Below are positions 1-8,816 of a DNA stretch of 34,483 nt, one piece after another; the stretch's first letter is position 1, and the number at the start of each line of letters is the position of its first letter. The translations under genes and the position numbers were made by a program. The DNA lies in the NCBI GenBank assembly GCA_945865415.1, contig CAMBFY010000003.1:1-34483 (forward strand), in the 5' to 3' direction. This stretch comes from Sphingobacterium thalpophilum. GTDB lineage: Bacteria; Bacteroidota; Bacteroidia; Sphingobacteriales; Sphingobacteriaceae. The notes below the pieces were generated by a model that saw only the letters and a program-made list of their open reading frames with translations, searched no databases and was not told the origin of the DNA.

Positions 1-368
1 CCGGCATCCACCACTGTAGTTACACCTGCCCGAAAAGTTGACTGATCAGGAAGTACGGCAACCGTGCCTCCACTCAGATAACTATCCGGATCAAAGCCAT
101 AAAAAACATGGGCATGCAAATCAATAAGACCAGGAGTTACATACATTCCTGTAGCTTCAACAATCTGAACAGCAAGCGCGGTATCAATATTTTTTGCTAC
201 TCTGACAATTTTGCCATCCAGTATTGCAACATCCATTGTTTCATTGATATTGTTTTTTGCATCAATAACATGGCCACCCTTTATAAGGATTTTATATTTA
301 CTTTGTGCATTTACAGCTATGGAAATCAAGCAAAGTGAAAGTAATAGAAAAAATGGTTTGCGAAGCAT
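1..368 (-). CDS. Amidohydrolase (COG3964/dihydroorotase-like), N-terminal part; runs off the left edge of the window
   Basis: Reverse complement from ATG at 368 reads MLRKPFFLLLSLCLISIAVNAQSKYKILIKGGHVIDAKNNINETMDVAILDGKIVRVAKN...GMYVTPGLIDLHAHVFYGFDPDSYLSGG...FRAGVTTVVDAG: signal peptide, HxH metal motif, same family as the three paralogs at 27-31 kb. Absent from the ORF track because it is truncated. Confidence 0.9.
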   Translation of the reverse strand, partial: MLRKPFFLLLSLCLISIAVNAQSKYKILIKGGHVIDAKNNINETMDVAILDGKIVRVAKNIDTALAVQIVEATGMYVTPGLIDLHAHVFYGFDPDSYLSGGTVAVLPDQSTFRAGVTTVVDA

Positions 369-400
369 AAGCTTGTGATTAAAATAAATAACAATTTTTA

Positions 401-1615
401 TTAAACTCTGGATTTAAGCAATTCTTCAGTAAAGCGCCTGGCAACAATTTTCTCATCTCCAGTCTGCATCATCCATACTGAAAGGATCATTGCATCATTT
501 ATACTCTTGGGTGCCTCTATAGAAGGTTCACCGTTGCGTAAGTTTAAAGTCATTTCTTTTGGCGTTAACTTAATCAATGACTGATCCCATGAAATCCTGA
601 GAGTTGGAGTAACATTTGCAATTGGCGGTACAAAAATTTCAGCTTTAACCCCGTTCACTTTTTTAACTGCATCCAGAATTACATTAGCTCTGTCTTCCCA
701 CATTTTCCATTCCTTTCCATGATCCAGATTAATAAAACGATCAAGAGCCGCATACATCCCGAATATTTCCTCCTTATTCACTTTCATACCCCTACCGATA
801 TTACCTCCACCCGGAGGAGCACTTAGTCGGGCAGCTGCGATGATCTCTTTTCTGCCCATTAAAATACCAGCACTTTGAGGACCACGTATGGCTTTTCCAC
901 CAGAAACACAAACCACATCATAGCCCATATCATTGAACTTCCATAAGTTCTCAACAGGAGGAACATCAGCCGCAATATCAATCATTGCAGGTATTTTATG
1001 CTTTTTAGATAGAGCAAGCCATTGTTGATGACCTATTTTACCCCATGGATCTGCTTCATTATAAAACCAGGTCATCGCAGTTTTTGAACTGAATGCAGCG
1101 TCCATTTCTTCCACCGTCTCTACAAAAACACGTTTAATACCTGTATTCGTAAGGGCATGATCATACGACCCACTATGAGTCTTTTGAAGAATAACCTCAT
1201 TTTTCTCAAATCCTGAAAGGTTGGGCAATAAGGCAACTTTAGCCTTATCCATGCCTGTGAGAATTCCGGCTGTACCAAGAACAAGTGCGGACCAGCATCC
1301 TGAAGTTACCATTGCAGCTTCTGAATGGCACATCGCTGCTATTTTCTCTCCAACTTTGTCCTGAAGGTCATTGTACAGAACATACTTTTTAGAGGCATCC
1401 TGTATTGCAGCCATCACCTCATCGGGCATTAATGATGCAGTATGGGTCGTGTAAACTCCATATGCATTAATGAATGTTCTTAATCCCAGTTCTTTTACCA
1501 GATCGCGTTTTACAAGTGATTTTAAACCTGCACTTGCCGAATTAGAAGAAGCATCTGTTAGACCGCCTGCTAATGGGGCAACCGAGAGGTATTTAATCAG
1601 ATCTCTTCGTTTCAT
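401..1615 (-). CDS. SelA/DgaE-like PLP-dependent enzyme (D-glucosaminate-6-phosphate ammonia-lyase-like) with Tat-like signal
   Basis: N-terminus MKRRDLIKYLSVAPLAGG resembles a twin-arginine leader; SGGKAIRGPQSAGILMGRK matches the SelA-family Schiff-base Lys motif; fold-type I PLP pattern (DIAADVPP). Confidence 0.8.
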   Translation of the reverse strand: MKRRDLIKYLSVAPLAGGLTDASSNSASAGLKSLVKRDLVKELGLRTFINAYGVYTTHTASLMPDEVMAAIQDASKKYVLYNDLQDKVGEKIAAMCHSEAAMVTSGCWSALVLGTAGILTGMDKAKVALLPNLSGFEKNEVILQKTHSGSYDHALTNTGIKRVFVETVEEMDAAFSSKTAMTWFYNEADPWGKIGHQQWLALSKKHKIPAMIDIAADVPPVENLWKFNDMGYDVVCVSGGKAIRGPQSAGILMGRKEIIAAARLSAPPGGGNIGRGMKVNKEEIFGMYAALDRFINLDHGKEWKMWEDRANVILDAVKKVNGVKAEIFVPPIANVTPTLRISWDQSLIKLTPKEMTLNLRNGEPSIEAPKSINDAMILSVWMMQTGDEKIVARRFTEELLKSRV

Positions 1616-1616
1616 A

Positions 1617-2366
1617 CTATTGATTATTTGTTCTATTAATTAAGGATGCTGAATGCTTATCAAGAAAAAAGACGCAATTGGCATGGGTTTGCAAAATACT
1701 CGCAGGAAACTTATTGCTTACATTATTCTCCAGCGAATTCTTAACTGCTTCGGCTTTTCTTAAATCAGGAACTGAGCAAATAATCAGTTTTGATTTACAA
1801 ATTTGTTTTATTGACATACTTATTGCTTGCTTTGGCACTTCATCAATTGATTTAAACCAACCTTCATTAAACTGTTGTAATCGACACTTTTCATCTAGAT
1901 TTACAACAATGTAAGGTAATTCTGTATCGAAATCTGCCGGAGGATCATTAAAAGCAAGGTGTCCGTTTTCACCGATACCTACAAGAGCAACATCAATGGG
2001 ATGTTCAGAAATTATCTGATTTAACCGTTTACACTCAGCTTCCGGATCATTCTCTCCATTGACAAGATAGCTGGCTTTTAAAGGAGAAACCAGATTCAGG
2101 AATCGCTCTTTTAAATATTTTCTGAAACTTGCAGGCTCTGTTTCAGGCAATCCGATGTATTCATCCAGATGAAACATCACTACTTTGGACCAATCAATAC
2201 TCTGATCAAGAACAATGCATTTTAAGGTTTCAAACTGGCTTGCTCCTGTTGCAAGAATAACATTAGCCTGTCCATTTTTAGCAATAGCATTTTTTATTCC
2301 TTCAATTGAGGCAGCTGCAGACCCCAAACCTAATTCAACAGGATTCTCGGATATATTGATTTTCAT
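1617..2366 (-). CDS. nagB: Glucosamine-6-phosphate deaminase-like protein (NagB family)
   Basis: Motifs FHLDEYIGLPETEPASFRKYL and GIGENGHLAFNDPPADF typical of the NagB/6-phosphogluconolactonase family; no signal peptide. Confidence 0.8.
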   Translation of the reverse strand: MKINISENPVELGLGSAAASIEGIKNAIAKNGQANVILATGASQFETLKCIVLDQSIDWSKVVMFHLDEYIGLPETEPASFRKYLKERFLNLVSPLKASYLVNGENDPEAECKRLNQIISEHPIDVALVGIGENGHLAFNDPPADFDTELPYIVVNLDEKCRLQQFNEGWFKSIDEVPKQAISMSIKQICKSKLIICSVPDLRKAEAVKNSLENNVSNKFPASILQTHANCVFFLDKHSASLINRTNNQ

Positions 2367-2424
2367 TGTGATAATAAATTGATTATTTGTGGCAAATTCG
2401 CCGTTTATTAGGATTAAGTATTTA

Positions 2425-2889
2425 TTATTTTTTAGCTGTAACAGTAATTTCTATCCTTGCAGGGCCAATCAGACTTTTAATTCCCATTATGGAACGTGTC
2501 GGACGAGGTTCATCAAAATAAGTACGGTAAACCGTGTTCATCCGTTCAAATAATTCCATATCAGTCAGATAAACCTGTACAGACACTACGTCCTCATAAT
2601 CCATATCGGCTTCCTTAAGGATTACTCCAATTTTATCCAATGCCTGCTTCACTTCAATTTCAAAGTCTTCAGGGATAACACCGGTTTTAGCATCCTCTCC
2701 GCTAAATCCAGCAACATAAAGCGTTCCGTCAACCAGAATACCAGGAGTAAAAGGCAGGCCCCTGTTATAGCCTTCAGGCATAATTATTTTACGCTCAGAA
2801 GAAACTTTTTTTGATTCAGTAGTTAGGTTGCCTACACAGGATGTCAATCCAAGAATAAGCAGAGCACCTAATAGAGTTTTTGATTTCAT
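2425..2889 (-). CDS. ridA: RidA family protein, predicted lipoprotein
   Basis: RidA/YjgF signature GLPFTPGILVDGTLYVAGFSG...GPARIEITVTAKK with the conserved Arg (RIEI); N-terminal MKSKTLLGALLILGLTSCVGN has a lipobox-like LTSC. Confidence 0.85.
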   Translation of the reverse strand: MKSKTLLGALLILGLTSCVGNLTTESKKVSSERKIIMPEGYNRGLPFTPGILVDGTLYVAGFSGEDAKTGVIPEDFEIEVKQALDKIGVILKEADMDYEDVVSVQVYLTDMELFERMNTVYRTYFDEPRPTRSIMGIKSLIGPARIEITVTAKK

Positions 2890-2948
2890 ATTTTTTGATT
2901 TAAACTTACAGTCCGTTATTAATTATCAAATTCAGAAACAGGCAAGGC

Positions 2949-4745
2949 TTATTTCCTGGAACTCTTTCTGATTTTACTCACCTCGAGGCTATTAACCGGA
3001 CTCGCCCTATTACCAAAGCTTTGCCGGATATAGGTTGAGATTGATGCAATTGCATGATCATCTAAAAACTCAGCATGCGCAGGCATCATTCCCTGCCAGG
3101 ATTGACCATTAACCATGATCTCTCCATCCAATCCATTAAGAATAACACTGATCAACCTTTGTTTATCACCGCTTACCCAATCAGATCCGGCAAGTGGTGG
3201 AAAACGACTGTTATCACCTTTACCATCCCGCTGGTGACAGGATGCACAATAGGTATTGTATAATATACTTCCGGCTAAACGATCACCTCTATGCAAATTA
3301 TCCTTTACTTCATCAGGCGCTTTAATATAGGATCTGCTCTTTCTAAGCTCCATTGCAGCAAGCTCTTTCTCCCCAAATTCGTTCTTATTTCCCTTATACA
3401 TTACCCGCCAGATCTTACCTTTATTAGACTCAGAAATATATAAAGAACCATCCGGGCCTGTTGCAAGTCCCATTGGGCGATAAACTGCATCACTGGTATT
3501 TATGACAGTGTCAACCCCGGTAAACCCATCCGCAAAAACCTCCCAATTGCCTGTAGGCGCTCCATCTTTAAAAGGCACAAAACAAACGATATAACCTGCC
3601 TGAGGATAGGGAGACCGATCTGTTGAACCATGAAATGCAACAAAAGCTCCTTGCTTATAGCGTTCAGGGAATTGATTGCCCTGATAAAACATCACATCCA
3701 TGGGTGCCCAGTGTCCGGGAAAACCTATTGCAGGCACATCAAATTTTGAAGCTCTTCCTATGATCTTACCATCACCGCCATATCCTGGTTGCAAGACATT
3801 CTTCTTCAACATATGATCATAATAAGCATAAGGCCAGCCAAAATCAGATCCCTCTGTTACTTTAAGCAATGGCTCAGAAGGTAAAACAGCTGCCTGCCAT
3901 GCGGTATATAAATCAGGATAAATTGTACGAAAATTATCAATCCCGTTCATAACTGCGTATAAATGATCATCTAACGGACTCCAGACCATCCCAACTACAC
4001 TCCTGATACCAGTGGCAAACTTATAGCCGTCCTTTTGGGTTTGATTTGTTTTAGACGCATCAAACCTCCAGATACCACCATGGGTTTCCAATTCGGGTGA
4101 TGGATCTAAACCTTTACCTCCCGGGATTCCGATTGGGCCATATTTAGTAATATCCTGACCGGCATCTGAAGGAGTGCCAAAGGGAACATACATATAACCT
4201 TTGCGATCAAATGCAACAGGCTTGGTGGTATGCCAGTTATTGGCCACATTCGGACTAATATCTGTCAGTACTACTTCTGTTTTACTTTGAGGAACTAACT
4301 GACCGGGTGTCAGTTTATTTTTAAGCACCTGATTAACGGTACTGGTATAGAGATAACCATCATGTATGGTCATTCCAACTGCTGAGCCTCCGATATCTTT
4401 ATAATCACCAAAGTATACAATTGAATCAGCTCTGCCATCCCCATTCAGATCACGCAAACCTACTGTACCTCCTGAACCCTTCATTGCCCTGTTAAATGTC
4501 AATTTAACATAAATATCTCCATTTTCATTTACAGCCAGATGCCTTGCTTTACCAATGCTGTCTACAACAACTACCGCTTCGAACTTATCCGGAAGGGATA
4601 ATCCGCCCTTATCAGCTGAGCCCGCAGGCAAATTCCTGGAAATTTTGGAGCAGGATATTATGACCAAGATAATCAGTAGCAATACCATTCCGGTTCTGAT
4701 GACCGGATTCTTGAGATTGACCAGAAATTGATTCTCAAATTTCAT
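2949..4745 (-). CDS. PQQ-dependent sugar (sorbosone/glucose) dehydrogenase-like beta-propeller fused to C-terminal cytochrome c
   Basis: Propeller motifs (GSDFGWPYAYYD, DAVYRPMGLATGPDGSLYISESNKGKIWRV); C-terminal CASCHQRDGKGDNSRFPPLAGSDWV...MMPAHAEFLDDHAIASISTYIR is a class I cytochrome c; lipobox-like IISC after an N-terminal hydrophobic segment. Confidence 0.85.
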   Translation of the reverse strand: MKFENQFLVNLKNPVIRTGMVLLLIILVIISCSKISRNLPAGSADKGGLSLPDKFEAVVVVDSIGKARHLAVNENGDIYVKLTFNRAMKGSGGTVGLRDLNGDGRADSIVYFGDYKDIGGSAVGMTIHDGYLYTSTVNQVLKNKLTPGQLVPQSKTEVVLTDISPNVANNWHTTKPVAFDRKGYMYVPFGTPSDAGQDITKYGPIGIPGGKGLDPSPELETHGGIWRFDASKTNQTQKDGYKFATGIRSVVGMVWSPLDDHLYAVMNGIDNFRTIYPDLYTAWQAAVLPSEPLLKVTEGSDFGWPYAYYDHMLKKNVLQPGYGGDGKIIGRASKFDVPAIGFPGHWAPMDVMFYQGNQFPERYKQGAFVAFHGSTDRSPYPQAGYIVCFVPFKDGAPTGNWEVFADGFTGVDTVINTSDAVYRPMGLATGPDGSLYISESNKGKIWRVMYKGNKNEFGEKELAAMELRKSRSYIKAPDEVKDNLHRGDRLAGSILYNTYCASCHQRDGKGDNSRFPPLAGSDWVSGDKQRLISVILNGLDGEIMVNGQSWQGMMPAHAEFLDDHAIASISTYIRQSFGNRASPVNSLEVSKIRKSSRK

Positions 4746-4754
4746 TCTTGTTTT

Positions 4755-6323
4755 TTATCTTTTTAAATATCTGATTAATAAGCCCATATTCTTTTCATAC
4801 TCACGGGTGGAGATGTATTGCTGCTCAGATGGATCAACGATTCCCTTCCCATTTTCATCGCTAAGCTTTGCAGTATTCATTTCTGACCCATCCGGCAAAA
4901 CAGAAAAAGGTCTGCTTATTTGAATATGCTTTACAAGCCAACGATCCTGATCCAAGGCTTTTATTATACCCAAAATTGTAGTTTCGTCGGGTGTTACAGC
5001 GTTTGAAGATGCATTAATAACCTGCGACTGAGGTAAAAGACCATCCTTGCTGGCTCCCACTTTTAAGGGTGAATTCCTTGTAGCTTCCTCCGATGAAAGT
5101 GCGTTTACCCTTTGGAATTCATCTTTGAGGAATTGAATATTAATATTGGTTTTTCCACCATAATGTGCAAGCAGATTATTATCGTCATAATCCCACCAAT
5201 ATTTACCGTCCTTCACTCCCGTACCTTTGCGGTGAGCATAAAGGCCCTTGTTAGTTCCCAGTTCAATAAATGTAGCATGAGTTCGGGTACCACCCAGACT
5301 TTTTTCAGCAGGTAGACGGCAGCTTTCAAGCCATTGGATTGCATCAGGTATACGGGCCAAAAATTTCCTATCGCCTGTGAGCTGGTAATATTTCATTAAG
5401 AGCAAAACATGAGTATAAGTAAAACCGGGCATCAGAGCAGGAGGCTCATAACTTCTTGCATGGGCAACCTGTAGATCCATTTTGTACTGTTGCCCCCAGC
5501 CGCCCTGTGGATTCCCCTGTTGTGTAATCAGGTAAAAATTCATTCCCCGACGAATTGGATCCAGAAAACGTTGTTCCCCCAAACGGATATAACACTGTAT
5601 CAGAAAATCAATATTTCCTGAAATCACTTCGTCATTATAAGTATAATATGCAGAATAATCCTCTTTGCCATTTTTAGGATGATTGTCTTTTAGTGGGAAT
5701 CGCTGCGGCCATCCACCAAGCGGATACTGACTGTCAATAACAAGCTGGATAGCTTTATCAAGCGCCGGTTTATATTTAATATCCATCTTCTGAAGATAGA
5801 GTCTGAGAAGAAAAGAAGCAGGTCCTGAAGTATTGGAATCATCAAATGTTGACGTTCCGTAATAATAATAGTATTCTTCAAAGCCCCATGCGTTTTTTCC
5901 GATCGTATTGTACCAGTGTTTTAATGAACGATCTCCTGCAAAGTCAATCATGTAATTCCAACCTCCTTCAGGCAACTGACCCCAGATCAGTGCAGAGGCA
6001 ACTTTTTCTGCGGCGAGATAATAATATTCATCTCCTGTAGCTTCATAAGCATCTAAAAATACATTTCCCATACTTACAGTACCGGGATCTTGAACCCAAA
6101 CCTGAGTTTTAAATCCTTCAAGCTCACCCCATCGGCGGGAAAAATCAGGAAGATAATGTGCGACATAGCCACCATTCACGCTTGCCTTTTCTACCATAAA
6201 ACGGGTTGCAGCAAACATCGCATTACGGACATCCTGGTCTAGTTTTTTGGCTTGCCCAAAACTGTTTAAAACAGATAGTACAATAATTGAAAAAGTGGCG
6301 GAATTAAATCTTAAAATTGTCAT
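4755..6323 (-). CDS. Pectate lyase-like protein (PL10 / Pec_lyase family)
   Basis: Signal peptide; GGWPQRFPL...YSAYYTYNDEVISGNIDFL resembles the PL10 core (WPQ...NDD/E); internal helical repeat character. Confidence 0.65.
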   Translation of the reverse strand: MTILRFNSATFSIIVLSVLNSFGQAKKLDQDVRNAMFAATRFMVEKASVNGGYVAHYLPDFSRRWGELEGFKTQVWVQDPGTVSMGNVFLDAYEATGDEYYYLAAEKVASALIWGQLPEGGWNYMIDFAGDRSLKHWYNTIGKNAWGFEEYYYYYGTSTFDDSNTSGPASFLLRLYLQKMDIKYKPALDKAIQLVIDSQYPLGGWPQRFPLKDNHPKNGKEDYSAYYTYNDEVISGNIDFLIQCYIRLGEQRFLDPIRRGMNFYLITQQGNPQGGWGQQYKMDLQVAHARSYEPPALMPGFTYTHVLLLMKYYQLTGDRKFLARIPDAIQWLESCRLPAEKSLGGTRTHATFIELGTNKGLYAHRKGTGVKDGKYWWDYDDNNLLAHYGGKTNINIQFLKDEFQRVNALSSEEATRNSPLKVGASKDGLLPQSQVINASSNAVTPDETTILGIIKALDQDRWLVKHIQISRPFSVLPDGSEMNTAKLSDENGKGIVDPSEQQYISTREYEKNMGLLIRYLKR

Positions 6324-6332
6324 TTTGATGAA

Positions 6333-7385
6333 CTAGTAGGTTACAATTTTCTTGACACTAGCAATCTGTTGATCAGTTAAAATGAGTTTGCCGGCAGCTG
6401 CATTTGACTCAAGCTGTTTGACGCTGGAGGAGGAAGGAATAATTGGACCCATGCCTTTCATAGTTAACATATAGGCCATCACAAGCTGACTAAGTTCAAT
6501 GCCCATTTCGTTTGAAATTGCCGCAAGTGCGTGTAGTTTGGTCATATTTTCAGGACTTGCCTTTATTTTCAGATCTCCTTCATCAAACAAACGATCGCCT
6601 GGACCGGCAGTTACAGGATTAAGGTATCTGTTGCTTAGCAGACCTCTGGCCATTGGACTCCAGCCTATAAAGGAGATGCCCTGTTCTGAGGCATATTCCA
6701 TAACCCCTTTATCAATTGCTGATTCGCCATCAAGCAAATCAAACTGATTCTGTACTGCCAATATCCTACTTCTTACAGACATTTGAGATTGTACAGCTTG
6801 GTAAGTTTTAAGAATATCAACACTGGCATTTGAAACTGCAAAATAACGAATCAGATCCTGCCTGACCAGATCCTCAATTGCTGCCAAACTTTCTTCAGGA
6901 GGAGTTATTCCGTCAAATCTGTGAAAATAAAGCAGGTCGATATGATCTGTTTGAAGTCTTTCCAGACTTGCATATACTGACTCCATGATATTACCTCGAG
7001 AAATCCCACAATGATTCGGACTTAATCCGTCCATAGTTCCTGACATTTTTGTGGCAAGGACTACATTTCGCCTCTGTTCAGGATGCTTTTTAAACCATTT
7101 ACCTATAATCCGTTCACAATTGCCTGAAGCATTATTGTATCTGTTTGCAGTATCCCAGAAAGTAACGCCTAGATCAATAGCCTTGTCGAGTATGGCAAAT
7201 GAATTTTTCTTATCAATACGTGATTCATCTCCACTTTCCGGATAACCCATTTTCCAGGTTCCAAGGCCTATGTTTGAAACCTTTAATCCGGACTTGCCGA
7301 GTAATCGGTAAGGCATACCATTAAAATTTTCAACCACGAATGGTGCATTGTAAAATGCCTGGCCTTCATATTTCTGTTTAATCAT
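6333..7385 (-). CDS. Aldo/keto reductase
   Basis: YRLLGKSGLKVSNIGLGTWKMG, FWDTANRYNNASGNCERIIGKW, LLYFHRFDGITPPEESLAAIEDLV, FIGWSPMARGLLSNRYL: classic AKR motifs; no signal peptide. Confidence 0.9.
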   Translation of the reverse strand: MIKQKYEGQAFYNAPFVVENFNGMPYRLLGKSGLKVSNIGLGTWKMGYPESGDESRIDKKNSFAILDKAIDLGVTFWDTANRYNNASGNCERIIGKWFKKHPEQRRNVVLATKMSGTMDGLSPNHCGISRGNIMESVYASLERLQTDHIDLLYFHRFDGITPPEESLAAIEDLVRQDLIRYFAVSNASVDILKTYQAVQSQMSVRSRILAVQNQFDLLDGESAIDKGVMEYASEQGISFIGWSPMARGLLSNRYLNPVTAGPGDRLFDEGDLKIKASPENMTKLHALAAISNEMGIELSQLVMAYMLTMKGMGPIIPSSSSVKQLESNAAAGKLILTDQQIASVKKIVTY

Positions 7386-7445
7386 CAGGGGATTTTATTT
7401 TAATTATTAAAAAAATGCATTCTCAAAATACATTTACAATTCGTT

Positions 7446-8816
7446 TCAAGAAAAAATGCCTGAAGGCTTTTCACCTCTGCTAATAATACGGTCGATTGCA
7501 AGAATGCCAACCATTAATTGTCTTGGATAATGATAATGTTCTGCTCTTAACTGGCTATGCTTTTCCATTTTTCTGTCTCCACTATCTATAATAAATGCAT
7601 ACTCAGGCCGAACATAATTCCTTCTGATATACTCCTCAGTTCTGGCGTAACAATTAATTGCCCATTCATCTCCGGTATGTTCAATCAGGATCATTGCTCC
7701 AATCAGAATCTCTTCATGAACCCAGCGTAATTTGTTCAAAGTCCAGGTATTATTATTTACGTTAGTGAGTTCATGATAGTAACCCCCATAAACATCATCC
7801 CAGGAAGTATCTACATGCCTTTTAAATTCTTTAGCAGAACGATGAAAGAGACTAGCGTCCTTAGTTAAAACTGCATAGTTCATTACAAATGCAAGGGTTT
7901 CGCAACCATGACCAAGATCGCCGTATTGGGATGCTACAGGATCACTTAAGGGGCTTAAATCATGGCCCAGTGCTTCATTCAAAAGTCTGTAGTCAGAATT
8001 CAGGTGATGATTCATAATAGCATCAACGCATCGCTCAGCAAGGGCTCTGATTTCCTTATCATTTTTTTGCCTGAGCATTTGTGTACATACACTTAGCAGA
8101 ATCATCCAATGCCCGAGAATACGAGGCCCGGCTATTCTACTTTCTGCCTTATAATTATAGGTAAATTCTGGTCTGTCATAACGCTGTACAGCAGTCAGGA
8201 CAATTTCTTTTGCCTGCTCAAAATACTTTGTTTCGTTAACAGCCTTTGCATATTCAGCAAGTCCTTCTGCAACAAAGAGGTTCCCGTAAACATCCCCTTC
8301 GGCATCACCAATTGGATTTCCCTCCTTAGTGAAAGAGGAGATATAATAACTACCATCTGTTGGAAAGCGCTTTAAAATAAAGTCTTTAGATTTACGAGCG
8401 ATCTCAAGATAAGATGGGTTCTTATCCAGATTATTATAAAGAAAAGAATACATCCATATTCCCCTTCCTTCATACCATACCCGTTTAGTAGTATTGACAA
8501 GCTTTCTGGTCAGAATATCCACAGAACACATAAAACCCCCTAATTCATGATCCACAATATACTTATCCATATTTGGAATGAATTTATTCAACAAGGCCTC
8601 ATTGTACTCTTCGCGAAGCTTTTTAAAATCCAGTCCACTAATCTTTTTCAGATCCAGAGATTGTGAAGCAAGACTTACTTCTGGCAAAACAGATCCTGCG
8701 AGAGTTGCTGAGGCCATTAAACCCAATCCAGCTAAGGTATTGCGCTTTAAGAATTTACGCCGGGAATATTCATTGTTTTTCATGTTGTATTGTTTCAAAA
8801 CAAAGGCTGATTTCAT
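7446..8816 (-). CDS. AGE-family (N-acylglucosamine 2-epimerase-like) protein with Tat signal; alternative start at 8783
   Basis: SRRKFLKRNTLAGLGLMASATLAG is a good twin-arginine motif; WYEGRGIWMYSFLYNN, YGDLGHGCETLAF, LRAEHYHYPRQLM fit the AGE alpha/alpha barrel. Start at 8816 gives ATGA overlap with the upstream gene; Met at 8783 puts the Tat motif nearer the N-terminus. Confidence 0.8.
   Translation of the reverse strand: MKSAFVLKQYNMKNNEYSRRKFLKRNTLAGLGLMASATLAGSVLPEVSLASQSLDLKKISGLDFKKLREEYNEALLNKFIPNMDKYIVDHELGGFMCSVDILTRKLVNTTKRVWYEGRGIWMYSFLYNNLDKNPSYLEIARKSKDFILKRFPTDGSYYISSFTKEGNPIGDAEGDVYGNLFVAEGLAEYAKAVNETKYFEQAKEIVLTAVQRYDRPEFTYNYKAESRIAGPRILGHWMILLSVCTQMLRQKNDKEIRALAERCVDAIMNHHLNSDYRLLNEALGHDLSPLSDPVASQYGDLGHGCETLAFVMNYAVLTKDASLFHRSAKEFKRHVDTSWDDVYGGYYHELTNVNNNTWTLNKLRWVHEEILIGAMILIEHTGDEWAINCYARTEEYIRRNYVRPEYAFIIDSGDRKMEKHSQLRAEHYHYPRQLMVGILAIDRIISRGEKPSGIFS

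Noticed and set aside
108-338. 76-aa plus-strand ORF
   Set aside because: Antisense to the truncated amidohydrolase (1-368 minus), which has clear family motifs; the translation is Cys/Ile/Asn-rich with no recognisable domain.
1678-1914. 78-aa plus-strand ORF
   Set aside because: Entirely antisense to the NagB-like gene.
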